Assembly (NCBI GenBank): GCA_030141605.1
Contig: JAQGDQ010000135.1
Span: 425,001-466,619 of the forward strand
Length of the DNA stretch: 41,619 bases
Direction of reading: 5' to 3'
Source: Tubiluchus corallicola
Taxonomy: Eukaryota > Priapulida > Priapulimorpha > Priapulimorphida > Tubiluchidae
Shown here: piece after piece, positions 1 through 9,059 of the stretch
Layout: each line of letters begins with the position of its first letter
Numbering within the stretch: the first letter of the stretch is position 1
Position numbers and translations under genes: made by a program
The notes under the pieces: generated by a model
The model's database searches: none
What the model was told of the DNA's origin: nothing
Seen by the model: the letters and a program-made list of their open reading frames with translations, nothing else

Positions 1-540
1 TTACAACACACAGTAGTACAATACGCCATTGTTGAAGGGCCTGCAAATACGGTCTGGGAGAGTTCTCGTTCCAACTAACCCCGTGTGCGAACTGTAACCA
101 CTCTTACCTACATTTTTTCGAAGCTTTCTTGAATCGATTAACTAAGTCAGCTGCCCCAGTCAAAATACTTTAGATCTTATTTTGTATTTTATTTGAATGT
201 ATAATTGCAATGGAATTTATTGCACTATTGCATGCATGCCATATAAAAGATGCAATATTGCCAAGGTCAACTTAACGCATAATGTTGCTCTTAGTAAAAT
301 GTTTAATTATTATGAATTAGGCACGCATGCCTGTTATATAATTACGTGCACGTAATAATGTTTCATATTCTAAGGTTTTATTGAGAAAAAGCTGGCAAGT
401 ATTTGAAGGTAATAATCACATCTTGAAATGGGTACATAAACTCTGAATTTTATGTGAAACTTATTTTTTTAATTGGCGAATGGAACGACGTGGAAATCTT
501 TATGTTTAGGTTTTAACTTAAGTTATGCTGGATTAAGTAT
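1..540. other. Intergenic, nothing recognised
   Basis: AT-rich sequence with no reading frame, splice-flanked exon or repeat that I can support. Confidence 0.5.
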
Positions 541-541
541 T

Positions 542-842
542 TAATCCAATAAACACCCGAATGCAATACTGAAACTCTGAAAAATTTTGCGTCCCCATTT
601 AGACTTTTCTGCTTCAGACCTTCTGCTTTCAGGCCAGCTATGTTAACCATTACAGCACAGACTGATGTGAATCTAACTTTTCACTAAAAGCCACTATCAG
701 TCACACAGTCCACAGTATAAGACATAGTGCCAGATCATTCCAATAAATGCACCAAAGCAATACTAAGTCTGAGAAAGTTTTGCAACTCCACCGGCACTGG
801 AATTCAGCTTTCCGTATTCAGGGCAGCTATGCTAACCAGCCT
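542..842. repeat. Degenerate direct duplication, two ~105-bp copies
   Basis: About 542-650 and 736-842 are diverged copies of one sequence. Both contain ATCCAATAAA or TTCCAATAAA, then GCAATACT, a TCTGA(G)AAA..TTTTGC stretch, a pyrimidine-rich TTC.GCTTTC block and CAG..CAGCTATG(T/C)TAACCA. The copies are about 194 bp apart. No coding potential is seen. They could be two copies of an old short interspersed element. Confidence 0.55.
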
Positions 843-904
843 CTTTATAAGTGGTAACTACACCACAGAAGCTTGGTAACTTTTATAATCCTCCGATGAC
901 ATAA

Positions 905-1140
905 ACATAGACATAGACATAGACATAGACGTAGATGTAGACAAAGACGAGGACGAAGACGAAGACGTAGACTTAGACGTAGACGTAGACGTAGACGTAG
1001 ACGTAGACGTAGACGTAGACGTAGACGAGACGTAGACGTAGACGTAGACGTAGACGTAGACGTAGACGTAGACGTAGACGTAGACGTAGACGTAGACGTA
1101 GACGTAGACGTAGACGTAGACATAGACATAGACATAGACA
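905..1140. repeat. GTAGAC/CATAGAC hexanucleotide array
   Basis: A nearly continuous array of six-base units, mostly GTAGAC with CATAGAC variants at both ends and a few imperfect units near 943-970. The long low-complexity frames across it (TST/RLRL and VYVY repeats) are artefacts of the repeat. On the minus strand the array directly follows an AATAAAT signal at about 1141-1147, which is the arrangement of a LINE 3' simple-repeat tail (see findings). Confidence 0.95.
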
Positions 1141-1141
1141 T

Positions 1142-1785
1142 ATTTATTGATCTCCTCTAGTGCACATTTACGTAACATAGCTTTACTTGAATATAAAGGT
1201 ATATAAACAAAGAAACACGCAGTCCATATTGTAGCAAGACATAGTCTTATAAGTTACAATGCTTTTAAATTGTCTTACCAATAATTTTACAAAGGTGTGT
1301 GTAAATAAAGTTTAGATATTTTAAACAATAACTGGGCAAGCTTGATCAAGCGACCAGTTAACACTTTGAAAATTTAAACTTGCCTCTTTTCGGCATTTCT
1401 GTTTCAAAGTCTCAGTAGCAGCTGGGATTCCCTGAGGATAATTACTGCCGACGTGTTTATTTGATGCTACTAATGTAATCACACGGGAAAAGCGTGTATG
1501 AAGATGTGATTGCAGGCGGCTTAGTTTAGTTCCTCGTGCGAGCTGAAGACATCGTAATCACATCTGTCCTCGTTATGTGCACGATTCGTCTTCGTCTCGG
1601 TATTAATGAGCTGAACCAGAAACATAGTCTGGCAATGACGTTGACATGTGGTGCACAATAACTACGTGTGGTATCCTATTTGGCTTCAAAAAAACCTCGC
1701 GGTTATTTATGGCAAGTGTTAGGATGGAGGCTCACGGAGTTAAACAAAAAAGGAAGGAGTTCACAATTCCCACACAATTTAGATT
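1142..1785. other. Intergenic, nothing recognised
   Basis: On the minus strand the first bases read as an AATAAAT polyadenylation-type signal in front of the hexanucleotide array. The rest holds no supported gene. Short frames at 1646-1867 only arise because they run into the telomere-like tract. Confidence 0.4.
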
Positions 1786-1877
1786 CCCTAACTCTATTCC
1801 TATCCCTAGCCGTAACCCTAAACCTAATCCTAACCCTAACTCTAACCCCAACTCTTGGGAACCCTAATCCTAATCCG
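1786..1877. repeat. Degenerate telomere-type (CCCTAA)n tract
   Basis: Repeated CCCTAA, CCTAAT and CCCTAAC units with point variants, for example AACCCTAAACCTAATCCTAA near 1815. This is the C-strand form of the metazoan TTAGGG telomere repeat, here interstitial and decayed over about 90 bp. Confidence 0.8.
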
Positions 1878-2507
1878 TTTCCAAACTAATTTCTTGTGCG
1901 TTGGGAATGTAAACTTTAGCCCAAAATAGCTGTACTTTTAAGATTTATACGCAGCTATAACAAACGCAGGTTTATAAGCCTGTAGGCTAAGTTATAAATT
2001 TTTTTTGTTATTTTCGTGGCTTAATTTACCATGACTATAAGTGCAATCTGTGAGCGCTTTAGCGATCAAGATTATTGGTCAGGGCCATGTTCTTAGGTAC
2101 TTTTATACTATATTATTTTTAATTAACATTATCATATATAATATTTTCCTTTCAACCAAGGCCAAGCAGACACACAAATGAAAGCAGTATGTTTAGTAGT
2201 CAGTGTTGTACTGCAAAAAACATGAGCACAGCATACGTTTTTGCTATACCAGTATTGCATACCAAAGATGCAGCTTTTACATTATTGTGCGAACAGCGTA
2301 CAACGGAAACCGTCTTTAACAACAGATGCTATTATTTTTTATTTGGTATAGCATTTACACAGTTTCACAGAACAACAATATAATAAACAACATTTGAAGT
2401 AACGAATACGAATTACCAATTAAAGAATTTAACAACTTACGATTTCTCTTAAATAAACAATTACACAGTAATTGTAGCAATATCAAATCAAATATCACAG
2501 AGTTAGC

Positions 2508-2510
<3 letters not shown>
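1878..2510. other. Intergenic, nothing recognised
   Basis: AT-rich sequence. The 64-codon frame at 2189-2383 has no recognisable domain, no homologue I know and no splice context, so I do not call it. Confidence 0.4.

Positions 2511-2554
<44 letters not shown>
2511..2554. repeat. (TA)22 microsatellite
   Basis: Uninterrupted TA dinucleotide run of 44 bp. The YIYIYI frame on the minus strand across it is an artefact. Confidence 0.98.
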
Positions 2555-2557
<3 letters not shown>

Positions 2558-2787
2558 AATTGTCGCTAGGTATAATCACTATCTACAGGCGTAGAAAATT
2601 ATGCAGTTTCCTGTTTAAAACCAACTTATAGTGCGTTTCTACATTTAGACGTGTCTACATTTTGCTGACCTTGCTTCTTGTTTAAAACTTATATTTTTCA
2701 GTATTCGATAGGTTTTTAAAATTCTCACTAAGTTTAGAAACGCTGCTGAAAAAGAACGTTTTCTATTTCTTGTATGTTTATTGCGTA

Positions 2788-3166
2788 AGCATAATAAGCC
2801 TTTTCACAGTTCTAGCGATTGATGATGAGCGTGAAAAGGTCAAAGGTTAAGTGTACGCATTTGCGTACATTTGACAACGTCTCGCAGCCCATGCTGTTGT
2901 AATAGTAACAGTTTTAACAGCTAGTTAGTTAGAACCTTCCCTAGTTCAGTTTTTCTTGTTTATGCAAGATCTTGCTAGTAAATCATTCTACATCGCACAG
3001 ACTAATGCATAATTAAGTGAAGTCCACGTAAAACAACTGAAGTTACAGAACTGATGTGTCAGACGGCTTTGCTTTACACAGATGTCGCACGACGGTTTAG
3101 TTCCTGGATACACTTAATTTTTGGCCTATAGCAACACAACGAAACTGTGAAAAGGCTTATTATGCT
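2788..3166. mobile_element. Short DNA transposon (MITE) with perfect 24-bp terminal inverted repeats
   Basis: Positions 2788-2811 (beginning AGCATAATAAGCCTTTTCAC) and 3143-3166 are exact reverse complements, 24 of 24 bases, bounding a 379-bp unit with no coding capacity. Perfect identity of the ends suggests a fairly recent insertion or conversion. I could not find a convincing target-site duplication at this exact boundary, so the true ends may be a few bases inside or outside. The superfamily is unassigned. Confidence 0.7.
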
Positions 3167-3468
3167 CTTCGTCTTCCACTTCCAAAGAATAACATTATTT
3201 TCAGAATCTTTGGGGTGTTTTTGTCAGGTTTGTGGTTCCGGCCGGTTTAAATTTCACATGTACAGGAACCGATACGAAACTTAGTGAAAGCAATTTTTGT
3301 CTTTTCGTAGGTCTATATTGTATCAACAGATTTCGGTTTTCAATTTAAATTCACACAAACTTTCTCATCAAAGTTCCCTGATTATCCTAAACGTATTTAT
3401 ATCCCGTATAAGTTAAAATATAATATATAGTTTTCACAAAATATGTCCACAGTTGTTATTAACAAATT

Positions 3469-3474
3469 TTTAAT
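3469..3474 (-). promoter_or_regulatory. Possible ATTAAA polyadenylation signal of the sulfotransferase
   Basis: TTTAAT on the plus strand reads ATTAAA on the minus strand, 63 bp past the stop codon of the sulfotransferase frame. It is the most common variant of AATAAA. No canonical AATAAA lies closer. Confidence 0.3.
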
Positions 3475-3536
3475 AATGTCACAACATTATACACTTTTTG
3501 ACAATGCAAGTCATAATAACACTGTTTGACATTTGT

Positions 3537-4538
3537 TTACCAATTGAAATCTCTTCCGATGAGCTGATAAAATTTTCTGTTCTCGGAACGGTAAAACTCG
3601 TTTACTTTGTTCAGCACGTTTTGCGCAATTTGAGGATGTGGAAATCCCTTGCGACTACCTAAACATTTTTTGGATGTCAAATTCCGAAAACAGTAAAAAC
3701 CCTTCGTTTCATTGAAGAAAATGTTGTCTTTGGTAAGCAAATGATCTAAGCCCAAAAAACTTTCCACCTGTGAAATCTCTTTTAATGGGTCATTGGTCAG
3801 TTGACCACCGTCCACTATATGAATTTGCTCAGCTGGAAAGTGCTGCAACCATCGTTTTAGATGTTTGTAATAGCAACCCCAGTCCAGAATTTTATCAAAT
3901 ATCGAAGCATAACGTTTATCAGTAGCAAGCTCCTCGAACGTTGCAGGACAATTGTCTTCGAACTGAGGCATAGCGCGCCGTTGCAAGAAAGCTGATACAG
4001 CTCTTGTGACTGGATTTCGTACAAGGAGCACAAGTTTAATAGTGGAATTCATTTTAAGGATTCGCGAAGGTGCATCTTCACTAGCAAAATAGTTTGGATC
4101 TTTCTCGATGGTAATTTCATCTGGTGCAGACAACGGCATCAAGCTGCGGTACCACTCTAATCCCTTAGCATAATTGTTTTCTTTACAGAAAAATTCTACT
4201 TCATGTTTTGCTACCCTTATTTTCGGATGGAAATTTAGGAAGTCTAACAAGGCTCTTGTTCCACATTTTTGGGCTCCAATTATTATACACTGTGGCAGTC
4301 GACGTTCATTGGCACCTGTTTCAGTGTCATTATTTAAAAGATCCATTGTTTGGGTATCAATATTTAAGAGATCCATTGTTTGGGTACTATCACGTACCCT
4401 GCTGTCTATTTTGTTTAAAAGGTTGTCCGCCAAAGCTGTTATCGTTTGGAATTTTCTCAAGTTCAATGCTGACAACAATAACAAAAGAGACGTCAGCAAG
4501 TATAAGGCAACTGTTCTATATTTATCGTTCCTTCCCAT
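3537..4538 (-). CDS. Heparan sulfate 3-O-sulfotransferase-family enzyme, single exon
   Basis: A 333-residue Golgi type II membrane protein expected to transfer sulfate from PAPS to a glycan, most like heparan sulfate glucosamine 3-O-sulfotransferases (usual length about 300-400). A short cytosolic N-terminus precedes a membrane anchor at residues 10-27 and a stem to about 80. The PAPS 5'-phosphosulfate loop is GAQKCGT (88-94). The 3'-phosphate site is LVRNPVTRAVSAF (172-184, with Arg174 and Ser182). The C-terminal part has the family's FNETKGFYC...KKCLG pair (Cys283 and Cys292, expected disulfide), then HP and EFYR..N.KFY. The expected catalytic region reads HEVEFFCKENNYAKGLEWY (112-130): Glu113 is kept, but the positions that are His and Asp in vertebrate HS3STs are Glu115 and Cys118. 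That may mean altered chemistry or substrate. The stem has a small tandem duplication. The start Met is the only one before the anchor. A neighbouring decayed copy supports local duplication. Confidence 0.9.
   Translation of the reverse strand: MGRNDKYRTVALYLLTSLLLLLSALNLRKFQTITALADNLLNKIDSRVRDSTQTMDLLNIDTQTMDLLNNDTETGANERRLPQCIIIGAQKCGTRALLDFLNFHPKIRVAKHEVEFFCKENNYAKGLEWYRSLMPLSAPDEITIEKDPNYFASEDAPSRILKMNSTIKLVLLVRNPVTRAVSAFLQRRAMPQFEDNCPATFEELATDKRYASIFDKILDWGCYYKHLKRWLQHFPAEQIHIVDGGQLTNDPLKEISQVESFLGLDHLLTKDNIFFNETKGFYCFRNLTSKKCLGSRKGFPHPQIAQNVLNKVNEFYRSENRKFYQLIGRDFNW
4327..4388 (-). repeat. ~30-bp tandem duplication inside the sulfotransferase stem
   Basis: The plus strand carries GATCCATTGTTTGGGTA twice, about 30 bp apart, giving TQTMDLLN twice (residues 52-59 and 62-69) in the stem between membrane anchor and catalytic domain. 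The catalytic domain is unaffected. Confidence 0.85.
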
Positions 4539-4619
4539 GATGTGGGACCGTTATGATGATTGTAATAATTCGATGGAACCCAATTTCACGTCGTTTTTAA
4601 CTGTCTTCTGAGCACCGGC

Positions 4620-6600
4620 ATTTCCAAAAAATCACCTATAAGATTAAATCAGCCAAATGTTTATTGCAGTAATTCTTAACCTCGTTTTTCATCATTTTTG
4701 GGTTATAACAGCCAAACTATTGGTGGCTATAACTAAAAAGCCTTGAGCTGCATTTTGCTAACACAAGCGACATTCTGTGCATATTAATAGCTGGCCTCTG
4801 GCCATTTAAATTCAAAACATTGCATCATAAATAAATGACCTTGGCATTAATTATTGCAATGATTGTGGAGAACGACAGCTAAAGACTTCAAAATAGCGAA
4901 TTAAGTTCAGCCGTTTTTGAAATTGCACCAGCTTCAGTTAGTCCAAAAAATAAATAAACGATGATAAAACTGATAACAAGATTCAACAGAGCCAACCGCA
5001 AGTAACATAATTAATATATATTAGCCTCAGATGAGCCCTACAAGTTTCAGTGCTTAGGCCTTAATTGTTCACATTGTTCAATTGTGACTTCAATTGTTTA
5101 CATTGGACCAGCTACACTTTTCTAACAAACTAATCATAGTTGTAACCTCCTTTATTCCTTTTTCACATTTCCTGTCTTTCAAGCTTGGTATTAAAATTGA
5201 ATTAATTGTGCGTTTGCAACATCAATCCCTTATTCTGCTGTCTGCTTGAGTGTTTGTCTGTCTGTTGCCTGTTGTTCCATAATAATTTGGTATAATTACT
5301 AACTGTGAAGTTACAGTTGAAGTTTCTAAAGTTTTAGTAGTTCTAGTTGGCTCGTCACTCTTTCAGCTTCTCTGCTTTTTTTCGGGAATTGATCTGCCAA
5401 CCTACTTGCTTATCAGCATCGTAGTTATCTCATAGAAACAGCACATAACGTGTAACAATTAGCCATTACCTAAATAGTCATCAGCGATTCGAAGCTCCCA
5501 TCAAACTCATCACACAAATAAACTTTGGTAACACACAAATAGACGAGCAGAAGTTGTGCGACTTAAGTAAATAAATCAAAAGCAGGGCATGCAAAAAGCT
5601 GCGATTAATTTCACCGTAATGTGTGCATTTTGACGAAACGTACGCCAGCGTATTTAGCTCAAGAAACACATCCTGCTGCAGAAAACCACTTATGTTGTTT
5701 CGAATCCATAAAAAACTATTTCAGCTGTTTAAAATGACCCATATTCGTGCAAATACGCCAAATAGCTTATACTCTGTAACCATAAGTAATGACCGGAACG
5801 GCCGTTAATAGCGATGAAAGCATATTAGATGCGGTCTTTGCCGAATAAACGTGCAGCTTTTTAGATAGACCTTTTTTGACTGTTTGTTTTTAATGAGTAT
5901 TTACTTGTTTCTGCTGATATTGACATTACACGTATTGTTACATTTTTAGGTATTTGCTCCTTTTTTACTTTCACTAGTTGTAGAAGACTATTAAAAGTGT
6001 CAATAAAATTCAATTCAAGTCTCGTATCTCTTGTCACTAGCCTTGGGCTATGTGCTTGACCCAGTAATAGCCAGTAAAAAAGCATATAGAAGAAAATACA
6101 CTTAAACTACTTAAAGAAACACTACCATCTCCAAAAAATTGGCCTTCTAACCGCGAGTAAGTCATTGTGAAGTGTTAGAAATAAGAATTTTTTTATCAAT
6201 AATAAAACAAAAGCGGAAGTGTTAAACATAAAGCAGGCGGTCTCAAACTGTATAGTGACGTTTATAGATTGTAACTAGCACACAAAACTAGGCTAATGCC
6301 AAGAATTGAGAAGACCTGTTGTTTGCTGGACAAAGTAACTAAGTCCTAGTTTTCTGGATATTGCTGATAAAATCGCATTAGTTATAGCAATGAAAAGTTT
6401 TGCAGTCTTGCGAATGCCACAAAAAACTATCCATACTTACAATAGACAAATGAAGACCTACAAATGCAGGATTTAACTATCCTGCAGTTTAATCTTCAGT
6501 AATTATACCGTGATACAATTTATTTGCGAATTAAAGGATTTTCGGATTAAATGAAAATTTTGTTCATTCTCTAGGTGGTAAAATTCTTTTAATCTAGACA
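4620..6600. other. Upstream of the sulfotransferase, no gene recognised
   Basis: About 2 kb of AT-rich DNA. On the minus strand a pyrimidine-rich stretch ending in TTATAG near 4636 could be a 3' splice site for a non-coding first exon of the sulfotransferase, but I see no matching donor. Frames at 5481-5669, 5623-5808 and 5861-6085 show no domain. Confidence 0.35.
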
Positions 6601-6620
6601 TTTAGTCTCGTATAAATTTA

Positions 6621-6795
6621 ATTTAACCAAACCATTGTAAAAAGAGGGTAGTAACGACCTTTGGCATTTGATAAACATTCTTTATGTTTTTCTATTTTCC
6701 GACAATAAAACTCCTTTGTTTCATTGAAATTAAGGTTGTCCTTCGTTTTAAAGTGCTCATTACCTAAGAAGTTTTCCGCTTCTTAACGTGTCTCT
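6621..6795 (-). pseudogene. Decayed fragment of a second HS3ST-like sulfotransferase
   Basis: The minus strand reads ENFLGNEHFKTKDNLNFNET, then KEFYC..KIEKHKECLSNAKGRYYP. This follows the C-terminal third of the sulfotransferase at 3537-4538 (VESFLGLDHLLTKDNIFFNE, then TKGFYC...KKCLGSRKGFPHP), including both disulfide cysteines. An in-frame stop lies five codons upstream of the matching block, the frame ends shortly after it, and no PAPS loop is found in the flanks. It is on the same strand, about 2.1 kb on the 5' side of the intact gene, so a tandem duplicate that decayed is the simplest reading. A remote alternative is one exon of a split paralogue. Confidence 0.75.
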
Positions 6796-7011
6796 ACTCT
6801 AGTATTTCGTTCATTTTCATTTTAACTATGATCTTGTTGCCTGACTGGGATTGCGGATCGCAATATTATTGGTAAACTGTCAGTTGCACGAGTCAGCTAT
6901 TCAAAACACGTGCTTAAGAGAGAACATAAGTGCAGAATGCATTCCATAATCACGGTAATTAATAGTTGATGGTGCGCCTGCAAGTAGTTTCACTAACATT
7001 CAATATACAAA

Positions 7012-7130
7012 GCCGCAGCAGCAACAGCAGCAACAGCAGCGGCAGCAGCAGCAGCAGAAGCAGCAACAACAACATCAGCGGTAAGCAGCAACAACACAAC
7101 AACGGCAAGATAGCAACAGCAGCATTACAG
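7012..7130. repeat. CAG/CAA-rich trinucleotide tract
   Basis: Mixed CAG, CAA and CGG triplets over about 120 bp. Frames across it give poly-Ser/Asn or poly-Leu. There is no evidence that it is translated. Confidence 0.9.
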
Positions 7131-7389
7131 CGATCCAGAAACGACAAATTCCAAAATGGGAGAAACAGCCAATTATAAAAATAAATTCACAGGAAGAAAG
7201 TTATCCAAAAAACCCACAGCAACAAAAACAAGTAGCTGTGGCAGCGTTGGCTACAGTCTGTTGCCTATAGGGTACCTAGGACTGATGTAGAATAAGAAAC
7301 AGAAGAAGTGTATTCTCAGCCTGTGCAGAGATGAGAGCAAACAGAGCGGAAGAGAACAGGCAGGTATAATGGACATGCGAAAATGGTCA

Positions 7390-7955
7390 TGTGTCATTAC
7401 CTGAAGAAAAGGAAAGAAATCATGAAATAGAGCAGTTTGCAGAAAATAGGGAGAGAAGATTAAAAGGTAGGCACGTGGATATAATTATATGAATAAACCA
7501 AATGAAGGAAAACCAAAATGTAGATTCAGAGATTGGTCTGTTTTTTGACGAAGAGATGGGGAAGTATCCACTTGATTACTACTTACAAGACAATGGGCTA
7601 TTGCGGAAGTGGCGACCTGTAGATGTGGCTATGGATGAAGGCTGGAGAGTGGAAAACCACGTTGTGATGCCAGAAAAACACGGAGTCTAAATCCCGGAAC
7701 TGGCAAGTGACTGACTGATGAGTGGTCATTTGGGTATTAATAAAGCAACCGAGAAAATATTAAGACATTTTTTTGGCCAGGAGAAAACAACACTGTTGCA
7801 AAATTTCACATGTCAGGTGACTAGCAAAAAAATCCTGAAAAAGTTGCTCTATTACAGCCGATACCAGCAATAGGAGAACCATATTATGGCAGTTGATTGT
7901 GTAGGACCACTCCCAATGAAATGAAATTGCAATATGAATTGATAAACTTTCGAAG
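7390..7955 (+). mobile_element. Ty3/Gypsy LTR retrotransposon relic (integrase N-terminal region)
   Basis: The frame at 7502-7690 reads DYYLQDNGLLRKWRPVDVAM, DEGWRVENHVVMPE, and after a stop continues SGHLGINKATEKILRHFFWP. Further on come pieces resembling LQPIPAIGEP (about 7850-7880) and VDCVGPLP (7892-7915). In order these are the linker, the HHCC zinc-binding domain and the start of the catalytic core of a Gypsy integrase. At least one stop and several frame changes separate the blocks, and the core breaks off just before the fold-back motif at 7957. No reverse transcriptase, LTR or complete frame is present, so it is inactive. Confidence 0.75.
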
Positions 7956-7956
7956 A

Positions 7957-7983
7957 AGGGTATAGTGGGGTAATGTCGGCCAT
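7957..7983 (+). repeat. Solo copy of the fold-back terminal motif
   Basis: AGGGTATAGTGGGGTAATGT, followed by CGGCCAT, recurs with one change at 8136-8162 in the same orientation. It may mark the outer end of the same transposon family as the palindrome at 8075-8341. Confidence 0.7.
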
Positions 7984-8074
7984 CGGCTAACGTCGACCAT
8001 CCAATGTTTGTACACTCAAATTAGGTCACGTGACGTAGACTGGTTTTTCGTAGAATAAATAAAATATTTATAGC

Positions 8075-8341
8075 CTATGACAGTACCAGGCCTACAACAC
8101 CTCCAGCTATAGTGTAGCTACAATTTTGAGTATTTAGGGTATATTGGGGTAATGTCGGCCATATTTAGATTTTTTCAATTATTTACCTTATGTTTGCATC
8201 AATGAGTATTTATAAAATATTGGTGTAAACATAAGGTAAATAATTGAGAAAAATCTAAATATGACCCAATGTACCGTAAATGCACAAACTTGTAGTTGCA
8301 CACTAGCTGGAGATGTAGTAGATTAGGTACTGTGCTACCAA
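8075..8341. mobile_element. Large fold-back (palindromic) element
   Basis: The arms at about 8075-8200 and 8221-8341 are reverse complements. The inner ~42 bp (from CATATTTAGATTTTTTC to ACCTTATGTTTGCATCA) are nearly perfect and the outer parts diverged, sharing GTAGCTACACTA..AGCTGGAG and GGTACTGT blocks. The loop is about 20 bp. One arm carries an insertion or the other a deletion around AATGTCGGC. It has no coding capacity. It looks like a non-autonomous DNA transposon whose hairpin could form in single-stranded DNA or RNA. Confidence 0.75.
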
Positions 8342-8796
8342 AGAGGAATTCCATAACTACTGTTTTTTGTAACTTCTGGCGCACCCCCGAGCCGCAAACC
8401 AGGCTACCCTCAGCGACAAACACAACAACGATAACGACGAATTACAAACTATTTTTTGCACTATGGGATCAACATCTTTTACCATTTTAAAGGTAACTAT
8501 TTTGGGTTTTACGCTACAGTGTATTGTATTTTTAGTGCTCCGTCTTGTGTATTTAGGTATTGTGGCTGGGTGTTTTTGTATGTACATATGTAAATATTAG
8601 TTTCTGTCGTAATTTTATAGCGTAGCTCAGTGTTTTTTTAATATTTTACATAATGTATGAAATAAATTTAAAATAAAATAAAAAATAATAGCAGTAGCCT
8701 GAGAATTCAACACTAAACGACGTCTTCCAGACATGGCGAATTGCCTGGATTAAAACAGCAAGCTTATATGGTATTACGCTACACTGCTATAACAAC

Positions 8797-9055
8797 GCGT
8801 TCTGACTAGAAATTTTTCTCTTGCACGTTCTGGCGCAAGTTTCTCTGTGAGTAAACTCGCAAATGTGAACGGCTTTGCAAGTTCTCTCTGTGAGTAAACT
8901 CGCAAATGTGAACGGCTCTGCAAGTTCTCTCGCAAGTTATTGCAGTTATTGCCAAAATTTGCGAGAGAACTTGCAAAACCGCTCAATCTTGCCAGTTTAC
9001 TCTTAGAGAAAACTTGTGCAAGAACTTGCGAGAGAACTCTTTAGTCTGAATGCGC
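8797..9055. mobile_element. Fold-back element rich in GCAAGTTCTCTCGCAA, with an internal tandem duplication
   Basis: The termini GCGTTCTGACTA (8797) and the reverse complement of TTTAGTCTGAATGCGCC (about 9040-9056) pair imperfectly. The two halves are imperfect reverse complements centred near 8950, where GCAAGTTCTCTCGCAA faces TTTGCGAGAGAACTTGC. The left arm has a 43-bp unit (TCTCTGTGAGTAAACTCGCA...) duplicated in tandem at 8842 and 8885, which the right arm has once. Non-coding, MITE-like. Confidence 0.75.
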
Positions 9056-9059
9056 CACA

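Noticed and set aside
845-1178. Frames of about 100 codons with TSTS, RLRL and VYVY repeats
   Set aside because: They are translations of the GTAGAC hexanucleotide array.
1646-1889. Two overlapping 73-codon plus frames
   Set aside because: Open because of the telomere-like tract. No domain, and the two frames overlap almost entirely.
4174-4611. 145- and 110-codon plus-strand frames
   Set aside because: Antisense to the sulfotransferase, whose motifs fix the coding strand as minus.
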